Shown in pieces: positions 1 to 10,698 of a stretch of 64,000 nt of DNA (its first letter is position 1; every line of letters starts with the position of its first letter). The notes beneath the pieces are model-generated. The model saw nothing but the letters and a program-made list of their open reading frames with translations, was not told where the DNA came from and searched no databases. Where the stretch lies: assembly GCA_002104905.1 (NCBI GenBank), contig MCFE01000122.1:97639-161638 (forward strand), given 5' to 3'. The position numbers were made by a program, and so were the translations under genes. Source of the DNA: Basidiobolus meristosporus CBS 931.73 (lineage: Eukaryota > Basidiobolomycota > Basidiobolomycetes > Basidiobolales > Basidiobolaceae).

Positions 1-1877
1 ATCTGGTTGTATCCTGACATGAGGTCAATCTTGCTGAAAATAGTGGCTCCATTAAGTTGGTCTAAAAGCTCATCAATCCGAGGTATGGGGTACTTATTCT
101 TGACGGTAACTGAGTTCAGGGCTCTGTAGTCAATGCACATCCTAAGTGTTCCATCCTTCTTTTTCACAAAAAGCACTGGTGCTCCCCAAGGTGACTTGCT
201 GGGCCTGATGTATCCTTGCTCCAATAGCTGATCAATTTGTTTCTTCATTTCCTCCAATTCCAATGGACTCATTCTGTAAGGTGTCTTGCTCACTGGAGGG
301 CTATCTCCTGTGTCAATGGCATGATCCACGTCTCTGACTGGTGGTAGGCTTACAAGCTCATCTGGAAACACGTCTGAATATTTCTTCAAGAGAGTCTGGA
401 CCTGCTGGGGTGCTGGGATAGAGGAATCCTCCTGTAATACTGCCATGAGGAACATCTGGGTACCTTTTCTAAGTGCTCTACAGAACTGGGTCTTGCTAAG
501 TTCACTTGTCTCACACACACTGGAATTGACCAAGTTGAAATCCAGCCTGGCAGGTAATAGCTCATAGGTCTTGTTGTCTTTTTGGATCTGAGTAGCATGG
601 GTTCTCCAGTTGATTGATGGATTACGACAAAATAGCCAGGTTTTCCCAAGTACAAGGTCAAACTTGCAGTTCCCAAATATATAAGCCTGTAGGTCTTCTT
701 CATAGTCATTGATCTTCATTCTTACTGGCTGGGTAATACGGTTGATTATGTGGGAGTTCCCATCAGCTGTGGAGACTGAAGTTGATTTGGTAGGTTCCGA
801 GTTGATTCCAGCTTTCAAAGCAAATTGCTCTGACATGTACTCATGCGATGCTCCTGAGTCAATCATGATCTTGGCAGGTACTCCATTGATTGCTCCATTC
901 AGGTACAATAACTTCCCTGAGTTTGAAGTCATTTGGGACAAGTACTCTTCTGTCATATGGAAGGTGAGTTCCGAGTCTTCTTCAAGCTCATCTTCCTCAT
1001 TATTGTGTTCATGGGATTCAATATGGTTGAAGGTTCTTGTTGGCTGGTGTCCATTTCTTCTCTGAGGGCAGTACTTTGCAATATGTCCCTGCTGGTGGCA
1101 ATTGAAGCAAAGTCCTCTCTTCTTGCATTCTTCTGAGGAGGGATTCTTCTGCATAGCGTCTATTTCCATTGGTACTGCTTCTGATTGTCTTCTTTCATAA
1201 TGATTATAGCCTTTCTGACTAGTCACTGTAGGCTTCCCAACTCCAAACATAGCTGAGTCATAGTCAATGGCAATCTTGATGGCTTCTTCAATAGTCTGAG
1301 GTCTTCGGTAATTGACTTCCTTGCGAGTTCTTTCTTTCAACCCATCAATAAAGTATTCAACTTGATCCAAGGGGTCCATTCTTTCAATTTGTCCAAGTAG
1401 ACATCTGTACTCATAGATGTATTCTTGCACCATTCCTTTCTGTCTGAGTGTCTTTAACTTCCTTCTTAGTAGTGTCTGCTGGTGTGGAGGTTCAAAAGCA
1501 TCCTGAATTTCCGACACAAACTCATCCCAGGTAGAGATTGTAGAGCATCCCATCATAGTAGCTGACCTGATCTTGTTGTGGTACCACTGTAAAGCTGCAT
1601 CTGCCAGGTAAGAAGCTGCATAATGCAACTTGCTCTCTGGAGCAATTCCTTTAGCTTTAAAAGCTTCTTCAATCTGAAAGAGCCAAGTTCCCAGGTTTTC
1701 ATTGACTCTGCCATGGTACCGGTTGACCTTCACACTAAAGTTGCTCTTGATAGGGCTTTGCTGGCTCTGAGCCATGGTAGTCATTCCTTGTTGCTGTTGG
1801 CTGAGGATCTGGAGTAGCTGTTGCTGTTGGGCCAGGATTTGCTGCATGGCATTCTTCCATTCTTGATTGTCCGACAT
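1..1877 (-). CDS. Ty3/gypsy retrotransposon Gag-Pol polyprotein, 5' part (runs off the left edge)
   Basis: One frame is open on the minus strand from an ATG at 1877 to the window edge, about 625 codons. From the N-terminus it shows a Q-rich start, a retrotransposon Gag domain, and a zinc knuckle of the CX2CX4HX4C type near residue 254 (CFNC...GH...C). Next comes an aspartic protease signature (IDSGASH) near residue 339, then the start of reverse transcriptase ([35 protein letters not shown]). Gag and pol are fused in one frame, as in many chromovirus-like Ty3 elements. No stop interrupts the visible part, so unlike the other transposons here this copy may be young or active. RT motif C, RNase H and integrase lie outside the window. 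The family assignment is by motif order; clade is not determined. Confidence 0.9.
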   Translation of the reverse strand, partial: MSDNQEWKNAMQQILAQQQQLLQILSQQQQGMTTMAQSQQSPIKSNFSVKVNRYHGRVNENLGTWLFQIEEAFKAKGIAPESKLHYAASYLADAALQWYHNKIRSATMMGCSTISTWDEFVSEIQDAFEPPHQQTLLRRKLKTLRQKGMVQEYIYEYRCLLGQIERMDPLDQVEYFIDGLKERTRKEVNYRRPQTIEEAIKIAIDYDSAMFGVGKPTVTSQKGYNHYERRQSEAVPMEIDAMQKNPSSEECKKRGLCFNCHQQGHIAKYCPQRRNGHQPTRTFNHIESHEHNNEEDELEEDSELTFHMTEEYLSQMTSNSGKLLYLNGAINGVPAKIMIDSGASHEYMSEQFALKAGINSEPTKSTSVSTADGNSHIINRITQPVRMKINDYEEDLQAYIFGNCKFDLVLGKTWLFCRNPSINWRTHATQIQKDNKTYELLPARLDFNLVNSSVCETSELSKTQFCRALRKGTQMFLMAVLQEDSSIPAPQQVQTLLKKYSDVFPDELVSLPPVRDVDHAIDTGDSPPVSKTPYRMSPLELEEMKKQIDQLLEQGYIRPSKSPWGAPVLFVKKKDGTLRMCIDYRALNSVTVKNKYPIPRIDELLDQLNGATIFSKIDLMSGYNQ

Positions 1878-1935
1878 CTTGAGGGTGGTTTCTTCTTTCT
1901 TCAGGAGGGAGGTTTCTGGTTATCGCTGCTACCAA

Positions 1936-2281
1936 TGTTACAAGTCTTGGTATAAGAGTTGTAGAGGAATAGGGAGTTTAGCTAGTATTGTATTCACTAA
2001 AACTTGAACTGATTTTTATTGAGGTTCCAGCAGCTCCTTATATACATTTTGCCAGATCAATTGCTGACTAATTGTATTTCCTAATGTAGGTTGTGGCTGA
2101 TGACTCATTTGATTGCATCATCATCACCCAATAAGATCCTACTTAATATATCTATTTCTGTCTGATAAGGATCTGCTGATTCATTTGCTGACTAATGCTA
2201 CTGATTTCATAGATAATACTGATGTACTGATAACCTAAACATATACTAACTGATTTGACTAAAAACTGATCTAACTTAAAC
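1936..2281 (-). repeat. LTR (5') of the Ty3/gypsy element, with adjacent primer-binding site
   Basis: In element orientation this 346-bp segment starts TGTTTAAG at 2281 and ends TTGTAACA at 1936, so it has TG...CA ends. It contains a TATATAAGG promoter-like box and a CAATAAAAA polyadenylation-like signal in the right order for an LTR. Immediately inside it (about 1918-1935) lies TTGGTAGCAGCG, a plausible tRNA primer-binding site, then a short leader to the gag ATG. The outer edge at 2281/2282 abuts DNA-transposon sequence, so the retroelement inserted into an older element. The other LTR is outside the window, so the ends are inferred. Confidence 0.75.
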
Positions 2282-2660
2282 ATTCAAGCGGCAGATCATA
2301 ACAGTATACCATGTACAAGCACTTAGGTTCTTGTTTGTATGAGTTCCAAATTGACATATGTAGGAGTTGGACTGTACCAAGGTGAAGCCCAACATACTTT
2401 GGTAAAGTCCTCCTTATGAGCATCAGTGGCCTGACACATGCAAGCCCACCTTGCATTACTTAACTGATTACCTGGACATTGAGGCTGCTTAGCTTCTTAA
2501 TGCCAAAGGTGTAGGAACCTCTATGTGCTCATCTGTGCTGAGTATCTTCCAACTCTTCTATACTATTCATTATTTGCAAACACATCACAGCCACAATTGA
2601 CACAAAGGTTATTTTATGATCAGAACGGTGTTAAGTAGCACTTAAACTTGAGATATCCCT
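2282..2660 (-). pseudogene. tnp2-type transposase 3' fragment with downstream sequence (broken)
   Basis: This stretch aligns by eye with 19100-19400, the C-terminal end and 3' flank of the better-preserved transposase: both share the run through GAGGCTGCTTAGCTTC and the TTGCATTACTTA...CTGATTACC stretch. Only the last few dozen codons remain, in minus orientation. Its left side is cut by the gypsy LTR at 2281. The right side decays before a terminal-repeat-like sequence at about 2670. It is a truncated relic and cannot encode a working protein. Confidence 0.6.
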
Positions 2661-2830
2661 TGAAAGATAATTTGGTCCCATAAGTGCATCCAATCTATAT
2701 CCACTGTCTGGATCCTATGATGAGTCTATCATAACACTGGCAGCTTAGCATTATTGGCACTCTACACAGTTTTTTGACAGGATTCTGATGGAATTTTGCT
2801 GATTTTACTGCCAAATAACGTTAAAAAATG
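2661..2830. mobile_element. terminal fragment of the CACTA-like element family
   Basis: The sequence AATTTGGTCCCAT followed by about 150 bp matches the transposase-side end of the intact copy (18630-18790), including the shared ACTGCCAAATAA / ACAGCCAAATAA stretch. The outer CCCTATGAAAA terminus is mutated here. It lies directly against an oppositely oriented second-ORF relic, so it is a chimeric or deletion-derived junction rather than a clean element end. Confidence 0.5.
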
Positions 2831-3842
2831 GATGTTATTTAAGCATACTTTTGACAAGAATTGGAGATTTTGGCTCTGCTTGTAACATGCACACAAGGAA
2901 GCGGCTGTTTTCTAGCCATGGTGCCCTTGTTCTTCTGCCTTTGATTGTTTCTGCTGTTCTCAAGATACTTTTTTAGCATTCCAATGCTGGCCCAAAAACT
3001 GTTTGCCCATTTGAATCCAGGATAATAAATATGGAGCAAGTTAAGTGCATTTTGCTTGGCCTTGAGTTCCTGACAGTCCCATAGTATGCTGGCCTTAAGG
3101 TGATGGCATGCCACACTTCCAACAGCCTCTTGAATATTAGCCTACTCTTTACTAATGCACTCAACTGCATTAAAGATCTTCATGTCTTTTGATCATTAGG
3201 CTTTGATATAAGCACCACATTGTCTCCCACCCATGCTGTAATAGGTTTTTCTGTGGGCTTTATCATTGGGCATGGCTGTTAGCTTCAAAGACTCTATGTT
3301 GTTCCTCTGTTGTTACATTGGGAAATGGATCAATTTTGGCTGTGACATTGAGCTACTTAAGTTCCTTCTTTGCAGCACAGATACTGCTTTCTCTACCTGG
3401 GATATTGATTGCTTTACACATATTTTCTGCTCATACCTTTTCAGGACTAACTTCTAATTTCTCTGGGCCAGTGCATCTATCTCATCAACCACTGTACCTA
3501 ATTGCTTATCAATGCTTTGGTATGAGCTGACAACATACTTGCTAATATGGGTGGTGGTGATGTTATTATGGCCACATGCTGGCCTTCAACTGAAGGTACT
3601 GCACTTGCCACACTCTCATCTGCCTGGGCATAATGGTCAGCTTGCAGCTCCACAGAGGTTCTCAAGTGCCTACTTGACAGAGAGCCTGAGGAGTCTGCAT
3701 TGTTACCTTCAGTGGGTACACTGTTAACTTGGTCTTTTTTGGATATAGACCTGCTTGTTGCACTGAATCTCAAAGCAAGCTGTTGTCCAGCCATTCTTCT
3801 GCTGCTGTCAGCAGTAAGGTTTGGTTGGGAATCAGACAACTT
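2831..3842 (-). pseudogene. relic of the CACTA-like element's second protein (coiled-coil/basic ORF2)
   Basis: Two minus-strand pieces correspond to the N-terminal and central parts of the protein read at 21719-23779. One (about 3839-3500) carries SQPNLTADSSRR, the shared EGNNADSSGS segment and SPPPILASMLSAHTK. The other (about 3170-2840) carries HHLKAS..WD..ELKAK and FWASIGML. The segment between them and the C-terminal third are frameshifted or missing. It is transcribed divergently from the transposase relic at 4088, the same layout as in the intact copy. This is a dead copy. Confidence 0.7.
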
Positions 3843-4087
3843 TGCTTAATTCTTTGGTGGCATACATATGGAAGTGAGTAAAGCCAAAGGGGAAATAGTG
3901 TTACATACAAGTGAGTATGTGGTAACACAACTTTGCTTATAATGCTTGTTATGGAGGGTCATCATTGAATTTTACATTCATGTAGGTGCAATGTCTCAAA
4001 TACAAGACTGTCTTAAATTCACATGAGCACAGACCAAAAAGTGACTTAACAGCATTACATTCTAAAAGGTCAAACTGTTTGCCCCAT

Positions 4088-6302
4088 GGACAAGACTACT
4101 TTGACTTAACACTGTAAGAGAAGAGAAAAAAGACCATGTGGCTATTGTAGCAAGCCTTTCAGCCATGAAGCACACAGACAGCTTAGAAAGTATTACAAGG
4201 TCCATTGCCAGTGTTTTGCAGCACAAGTCATATTTGACCATTCATCAGTACTACTATACCAACAATATGTTGCTGACCTGTTGATACTTTTATATTGGCA
4301 CCTGGCAATCTTTGTTACCTTGCACAAAAAGAGTCTAGTGAGTTGGTGATGCCTTTAGGCTCACCTCAGCCTTCTGATTAAAGCATGCAGATTTATATCT
4401 CACTGATAGATTGAGAGCCTATTTCCCCTAACAGCAGTATCACATATAAGCCCAGTCAAATCCCAATAGGTCATGAGACAACACCTATGGAAACAAGGAC
4501 TAAGGGTACTTTATGGAGCCAAGTAAGCCCAGTGATCCATCTACTGGTGGATGATGTAATGTTGTGGCTACGGAAGTGGCACTTTACCACTAATATCCAT
4601 AATGGGGGCTTCAAAGATTTACTACTACTTCTTGCCAAAATCATTCCAGGATGCAACTTACCATGTACATGGTGCAAGTGGACAACTGCCATGTGGCTGG
4701 CATCATATGACCCAGAGACTGTCCTGATTCCAGCATGTGTTAACAGTTGCATGGCATTCACATCCAAAAATGTCACCATTGCAATGTGACCAAATTGTCC
4801 AGAATCCACCACCATTGGGGGAAAACATTGTTCACACTCCAGATACATTCTGGTAATATGCCAACTAAAGAAGATGATGCAGTCCAACAAGTACTGTGAA
4901 GCTATACAGCACTGCACTCAGTGTCAATCAAGTGCTAACATATACAGTATATTTGATTGCACAGATTAAAACAGCTAAGAAGTAAGGGCTACTCTGAAGG
5001 TATGTATGAACATGCATTTGCCTTGTCACTTGATGGATTCTCATTAAACAAGTACTCTACCAGCAAATCCTGCTGGCCACTGATGCTCATCAACCAGAAG
5101 CTACCACCTATCCTATGGTATCAGAGCAAAAATCTGATGGTAGTCTCACTAGTATCTGGGCCTAAATCACTGTCCAACTTGGATGGCTACCTGTATTCAT
5201 TGCTGAATGAATCTTGTATGCTTTCCAGCAGTATGACAGTAAATGACCATCATGTCAAAGCACATTTTATTATCTGCATTGGAGATACTCCAGCCATCAG
5301 CAAGAAAGTCAGCTTTACTGGGCACAATGGATGGTATTGCTGTCAGATGTGTGAGATTCCAGGTATTTACTCCATAATACATGTACATTATTATTACCCA
5401 GGCACAAACACTAAGAACATCATCTTCCTACAAAGAGAACATACAGAAGTGTGCATGCTATTGCAGCAAAGTTGTCAATCTATAAGCCATTGGCCAGAAC
5501 ATGGAACCAACTGGAAAACAGGGACACTTAAGATAGAGGAATTGGTTGGAGCAAAAGCTTTCCACTAGGAGCAATACATTTGCTTTTCAACAATATCCCT
5601 ATACTGATGGCCAAGGTGTACATGAGGCATTTCAAGCTAAATTTGCCCTTCAAGATAACAGAGAAATTAGAGGGAACTGGCAAGATTTTACAAAGTATCC
5701 ACTACCCTAGGTACTCCTCACTGGCTCCAATCAATATGCATAAGCATATGCAACAATACAAATGCAAAAACTGGATGAGCTGACTATTTATTTATTCAAG
5801 TGGCATTGTGAAGCCATTCCTACTAAGTGTACAGTGGAAGCACTGGGAGTCATATGTGGACATTTTAGGAATATTTATCCTGAAGTGGACCACCAATGCC
5901 AACTTGACACACCTACATCTGCTGTGCAAGGAGTTTGTAACAGGATTTGAGCAGCTATATTACAAACATAAAGCTGAATGTGTAAATCTCTGCCACTACT
6001 GTACCCATTCTCTACTCCATCTTGCTTGGTGTGTGCAGAATATTGGGCCTTGCTTCACCTTTTGGGTGTTTCCTATGGAGCAGATGCATGGAGAGACAGG
6101 AAGACAAGTCAAGTTGCAGGTACTACCATATCCCAATCTCATCAATAATATGACCTTCAAGTCCATCATGAATGTGATGACTTGGTATATGGAGGACAGC
6201 CAGGAGGAGTTGGAAAATGCTGAGGACAGATGTGCACATAGAGAAAACTATGCCTATGGCATTAAGAAGCTAAGTAGCCCCAATGCATGGGTAATCAGTT
6301 AA
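4088..6302 (+). pseudogene. tnp2/CACTA-type transposase, decayed copy
   Basis: It starts at an ATG matching the transposase start of the intact copy (MDKTTLT) but meets a stop at once. The rest survives as frameshifted blocks. Recognisable parts include the DVMLWL...GGFKDLLLLLAKIIPGCNL block near 4550-4680, the catalytic-region block ALSLDGFSLNKYSTSKSCWP (about 5010-5070), GDTPAISK with GHNGWYCCQMC (about 5280-5350), and a C-terminal block ending SSPNAWVIS at 6302. The match to Pfam-type transposase_21 (tnp2) proteins is from motif order: DGF, GDxPA and CxxC. At least four disruptions make it non-functional. Confidence 0.8.
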
Positions 6303-7040
6303 GTAATGCAAAGTTAGTTTGGGTGCAACAAGTAACTAATTTTTATTAGTAAGGCTGTGCCAAAGTATGCCAGGTTTCTCTTGGTCACAAGCCAGCTTCT
6401 ACACCATTCAATACAGAATTCACACAAACAAGAGCCAGAGTGCACCTATAAGGAGGACTAGAATCTAGCAGGGAGAAGGAATATATTGCTTAAATACCAA
6501 AAAGTTATTTATGGATATTCAGGAGGTATTAATGGCAGAAGTGGCAACAACCAAGCATTTGTTTGCATGATATATATGTTACCAGCAGTACTAGGTATAT
6601 AGCAGCTTTGCAAGTATCACACTAAAAAGCTGCAAAGGTGAGGTGATAGAAGTATGTTAATTGTGGCAGGTGTGCACATTTGTAGAGGTTAGCAAGCAGG
6701 AGGCCATGGTTTTTTTTTGATTTGAATTCTATGGAATACTCAGGGCTGTAGTGGGTAAGCAGATAAACAGGGGTGATTCAACAATGCAATATACAAATTG
6801 CATGAGGGGAGGTAGAACAAGGAAATACCACTTGGTTAATTGGTACTGTAGGATGGCACAGAACTAGCTGTAGGCTGCAATACTGCCGTAATAATGCCAT
6901 TGTAGACTTGCAAGGAGGCCATCTAAACACCTTCAGGTTTTTTGTCATATAAGGCACTGGATGTACTAGCCAGTTAGCTAACTCTTCCTTATTTGGAAGT
7001 CACTATCATTGCTGAGAAAATATTCCCTAATATGGAAATT
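6303..7040. other. non-coding subterminal region of the decayed CACTA-like copy
   Basis: No gene is visible. The sequence aligns with 25809-26600, downstream of the other plus-strand transposase copy: both contain the GGCAAC.AACCAAGCAT-type run, a poly-T stretch near 6712 matching 26246, and the shared CACACTAAAAAGC segment. This identifies about 700 bp as the element's long transposase-side non-coding end. Confidence 0.6.
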
Positions 7041-7830
7041 CTGAACTCCCCTTTAACCTAAAGGGATGTGTTGTAGAAGTCTCTAAAGGAGTCTTTAGAC
7101 CTAAAGGGGAGTCTAAAGGGGTGTCTTTAGAGTAAAGGGGCTTTTTGTAGTGGTGTCATGATTGCATGACATCCCTGGTCTCCAATTATCTAGCCAAATC
7201 AAGTCAGCAAAGAAATCCCAGTTCTGTCTAGATAGTTCTACTACATTCTGGCAACTTCTTGAAAGCTCCAAGTCAATGATACACAATGGAACATTCTATG
7301 GAAGCTTCCCATTAGAGTTTATGTAGTCCCATGCCATATATGGTAACTACATGTCACATGACCTAGTCACATGATCAGCTGACCCCTGACATATCTCCAT
7401 GTGATATTCCAGTGTGTCCTTTAGTATATTCTATCTTGGCACACTTAATGTGCCTCACCCCAGAACCCCATTAGTATTAGCCAATATCTCTTGGCATCCA
7501 TATTGCCAAAGAGTATATATAGTCCTATCCCCCCTTATGTATTTCTCAGTCTGATAAACACAGGTCTTGAATAAACAGTCTTGCCTTGGAAATCCACCTT
7601 GCCTTGTTGATCCACACCTAAGTCCTTTCCTGGTCCTGCCTTGCCTAGCTCTACTCTCCTGCCTTGTGTCTATTCACAATAAGTGGTCTCTAAAGTGGAC
7701 TTTACACTAGGGGGTGCCTAAAAGGGCTTCTTTAGAGTAAAGGGGTTTCTTAAAGGGGTCTTTAGACTAAAGGGGTGTCTAAAGGGGTGTCTTAAGAGTA
7801 AAGGGGTTTCTTAGAGGGGACTTTTCCAAC
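7041..7830. repeat. G-rich minisatellite (TCTAAAGGGG type), split by a solo LTR
   Basis: Two flanks (7041-7153 and 7682-7830) are made of irregular repeats of CTAAAGGGGTGTCT and TCTTTAGA...TAAAGGGG. Removing the solo LTR at 7154-7681 rejoins them into one array of about 260 bp. The many GGGG runs could form G-quadruplex structures. The left edge (ACTCCCCTTTAACC) and right edge (TTAGAGGGGACTTTTCC) are weakly inverted, so a small MITE origin is possible. Confidence 0.65.
7154..7681 (+). repeat. solo LTR with 5-bp target-site duplication AGTGG
   Basis: AGTGG at 7149-7153 is repeated exactly at 7682-7686, flanking a 528-bp segment that begins TGTCATGATTGCATGACA and ends CACAATA. Inside are a TATATATAG box (about 7515) followed by TTGAATAAACAG, which fits promoter and poly(A) signals of an LTR read on the plus strand. 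No internal retroelement sequence is present, so it is a recombined solo LTR. The terminal TA instead of CA is unusual. Confidence 0.7.
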
Positions 7831-8473
7831 AGAGAAGTGGTAGTTTCTTGCAGAACTTAGATTGGATTCTTGTGAGCTTTGCAGTCTCTTTACTGATATA
7901 ATACCAATCAAAGTCAGAATACTCAACAGTGCAAGTAATGCAGGGGAAGTCTTGTGATCTTTAAACTTGTAATCATAGTGTGGAGATTCTGGAAAGAGAG
8001 GCTCTCGTTTTATTTTTCAGCTGGGGAAGTCGTATATATGAAAATTCTGAAGGATCAAAGTTTTTGGGCAATTGCGCAAGCCCTACACAGCAGTGCAGAT
8101 CAGACATAGGTGCAGCACCTGTAAAGATTTCACGTGATTTGCTTGGCTGGTTCAAAAGTTACATCTGATCAAAGTCACCATAGTAATCCTAGCAATAATG
8201 TATAGTATATACAATAATTGGACTCTTTTGGTCATAACTCCTTAAGTACTGCTTCAAATGAGCTGTAATTTGAAACATGTGTTGGCTAATAGTGTTCTGT
8301 ACAACATAAAATTCTTGGGTGGATTGCTTGTCAGGGTCTGGAGCATTTGTTTTTCAAAGTTGGAAACTCTTGATCTTTCACTGGTGTGTTACAATAACAA
8401 AAAGCAAAAGAAAGAAATGAGTGCAATATTGGTTTAGAGATATTGTAGTAATGGAATACTTTCCATTACCACA
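7831..8473. other. no gene recognised
   Basis: AT-rich sequence between the minisatellite and the partial copia LTR. Short open frames exist on both strands around 7975-8165 but overlap each other, have no recognisable motif and no supporting context. I see no repeat that matches the rest of the window. Confidence 0.5.
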
Positions 8474-8666
8474 GAGCATGTGTGCAAAGCTTGGGGCTGC
8501 TTGGACAACTTTGAGAATTTTTATCTTCTGGGTACCTGATATTTTAGTTAAAATGTTCTAAGTTATTCCCAATAAGGAATCAGGTCAGTATTCTCTAAGA
8601 TTTGAATAAATGATCTTAGCAGTTAAGTAAGGTGAATATTTAGGTGGATTACAAACTTTTACAACA
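8474..8666 (-). repeat. partial copia LTR (3' LTR of the minus-strand copia fragment)
   Basis: Read on the minus strand it begins TGTTGTAAAAGTTTGTAATCC at 8666, next to a GTGGGAG polypurine-like tract. It matches the LTRs at 10327, 14652 and 18230, sharing the TTGTCCAAGCAGCCCCAAGC-type stretch. It breaks off at about 8474, losing the last ~150 bp. Confidence 0.75.
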
Positions 8667-10131
8667 CTCCCACTCAACTAAATGTTCATGCTGACTAGTT
8701 CCAATTTTTTCCCAAGATATTCAAACTTGTCTCTAGCAAAGGGTTGGGTGAGTGTGTCTGCAAATATTTTGTCAATAGGACAGTAAGCTAAGCTAACTAA
8801 GTTATTCTCTATAGCTTCTTATGTGAAGTGATGTCTAATACCTAAGTGCATAGTTTTAGTATGAAAAGCAGAATCTTTACCTAATTGTATACATCCTTGA
8901 TTATCTTGAGATAAAGTAAAAGAAGTTTTGTGACATAGACCTAGGTCTCTAAAAAGCTTCCTTAACTACATCACTTTTTTTGTAGCTTTATAGGCTGCCA
9001 TATATTCTGCCTCTGTGGTAGAAAGTGCTATGGTTGGTTGCTTTCATGAATTCCATGAAATTGCCACTTTACAGTAAAGGAAGGTGTATCCTGTGGTGAA
9101 TCTTCTGTATTCTAAACTTGATCCCCAATCAGCATCAGGGTACCCCACTGGACCCTGTTCTGAGCTTTTTTAATTGAATCTTAAGCAGATATTGGCAGCT
9201 CCTTTTAGGTATCTAAAAATCTGTTCAACTGCTGCAATATGATCAGATCAATAGTTCTGATTGTGCCAGCTGCCAACTCCCACTGAATATGAGATATCCA
9301 GACTTGCTCCATACATGCTGCACATCAGACTGCTGACTATAGATTGATTCAGAAACTCAGGGCTTTCAGATGGTACCAAGCTCTCATGATTTGGTTAAGT
9401 TTTGAACAAGTTAAGATTTGTCTCCATTGGGGTTGCTGCTGGTTTACAGTCTTCCATTTTGTACTTCTTTAGTATATCTTGAATAGATTTGGATTGGCTT
9501 GCGGTAATAGTCCGGGCACTTCTGTCTATGCAGAACTTAATCCCTAAGTAGTAACTGAGTTCTTCTAGATCAGACATCATGAACTCTTCAGATAGGCAGG
9601 ATTTGTCTCTTCCAATGTTTCTAGGTTTTTGGCTGCTATAATAAGATCATCCACATATAGAGCTAATAGAACTGGTTTTGCTCTATCTGGCTTATAGTAA
9701 ATACTATAGTCAGCATTACTCCATTTGAAACTCAAAGTTTGCAAATAGGAATCTATCTTGCAATTCCAGGCTCTTGGTGATTGTTTGAGACCATATGGTG
9801 ACTTTTTAGGCTTGCAGATCAAATGGGGGTTATCTTGGTCAACAAACCCATCAGGCTGGTCTATATACACCTCCTCATCAAGTTTTTCATTCAGAAATGC
9901 AGCTTTTACATCCATTTGATGAATAAAAGACTTATATTTGGCTGCAATAGTCAATATTAATCTGATGGAATTAAACTTGGCTACCGGTGCAATGGTCTCA
10001 AAATAGTCAAGTCCTTTTGTTTGAGAGTATCCTTTGGCTACAAGTCTTGCTTTGTATCTTTCAATTGTACCATCAGCCGTGTATTTTGTCTTGAAGACCC
10101 ATCTGCATCCAATTGATTTTTGGTCTTCCAT
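8667..10131 (-). pseudogene. Ty1/copia reverse transcriptase-RNase H fragment, decayed
   Basis: On the minus strand the RT core begins KSIGCRWVFKTKY at 10131 and runs through KARLVAKGYSQT, FIHQMDVKAAFLN and the catalytic LYVDDLIIAA block near 9640-9670, then SYYLGIKFCIDRS. RNase H follows toward 8690, next to the LTR, but is broken by frameshifts. The gag, protease and integrase parts are absent upstream. The RT begins abruptly inside another copy's RT tail, a recombination or deletion junction. Confidence 0.8.
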
Positions 10132-10326
10132 TTGATGCCTCTTTAGTATATCTTAAATATACTTAAGCTGACTTGGGTGATAATCTGGGTACTTCTGTCT
10201 ATGAAGAACCTTATCCCTAAGTTGTAACTGAGTTCTCCCAGATTGGGCATCTTGAATTCTTTAGATAGGCTGGATTTAGTCAATTCCAATGACTCTAGGT
10301 TATTGGCGGCTATAATAAGATCACCA
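10132..10326 (-). pseudogene. downstream end of an interrupted copia RT (second piece of the 14993-18230 copy)
   Basis: The minus-strand reading continues the RT interrupted at about 15000: DLIIAANNLESLELTKSSLS, then GELSYNLGIRFFIDRS, with a stop. It is separated from its upstream half by the plus-strand copia element at 10327-14992. At 10131 it jumps back to the beginning of an RT domain. Confidence 0.65.
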
Positions 10327-10669
10327 TGTTGTAGAAGTTTGTATTTCCACCTAAATATTCACATAGCTTAGTCACTTTATCATTACCTTCATATCCTAGA
10401 GAATACTGACCAAATTCCTTGTTGGGATTTACTTAGAATATTTTCACCAAAATACCAGGTACCCAGAACATGAAAATTCTCAAAGTTGTCCAAACAGCCC
10501 CAAACTTTACACATGCTCTTGGGACCTTCCTTAACCTATTCTATATGTTTGTTATGTCAAGACCAGGTAAAAGTATAAATACTTTTACATTCAATAAATC
10601 ATTAAGTGAAAACCACATGATCTACTTGTTCTCCCAATCACTTCCAATGTCTCCAAGACTCTTGAAACA
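10327..10669 (+). repeat. copia 5' LTR
   Basis: It starts TGTTGTAGAAG and ends CTTGAAACA. It contains AAGTATAAATAC (promoter-like) then CATTCAATAAATC (poly(A)-like). The primer-binding site GGTTATGAGCCCC follows at 10670. Confidence 0.8.
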
Positions 10670-10698
10670 GGTTATGAGCCCCAAGCTGTCACTCTCCA

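Noticed and set aside
7973-8168. Overlapping 60-codon frames on both strands
   Set aside because: Mutually antisense, no motif, inside repeat-rich sequence.
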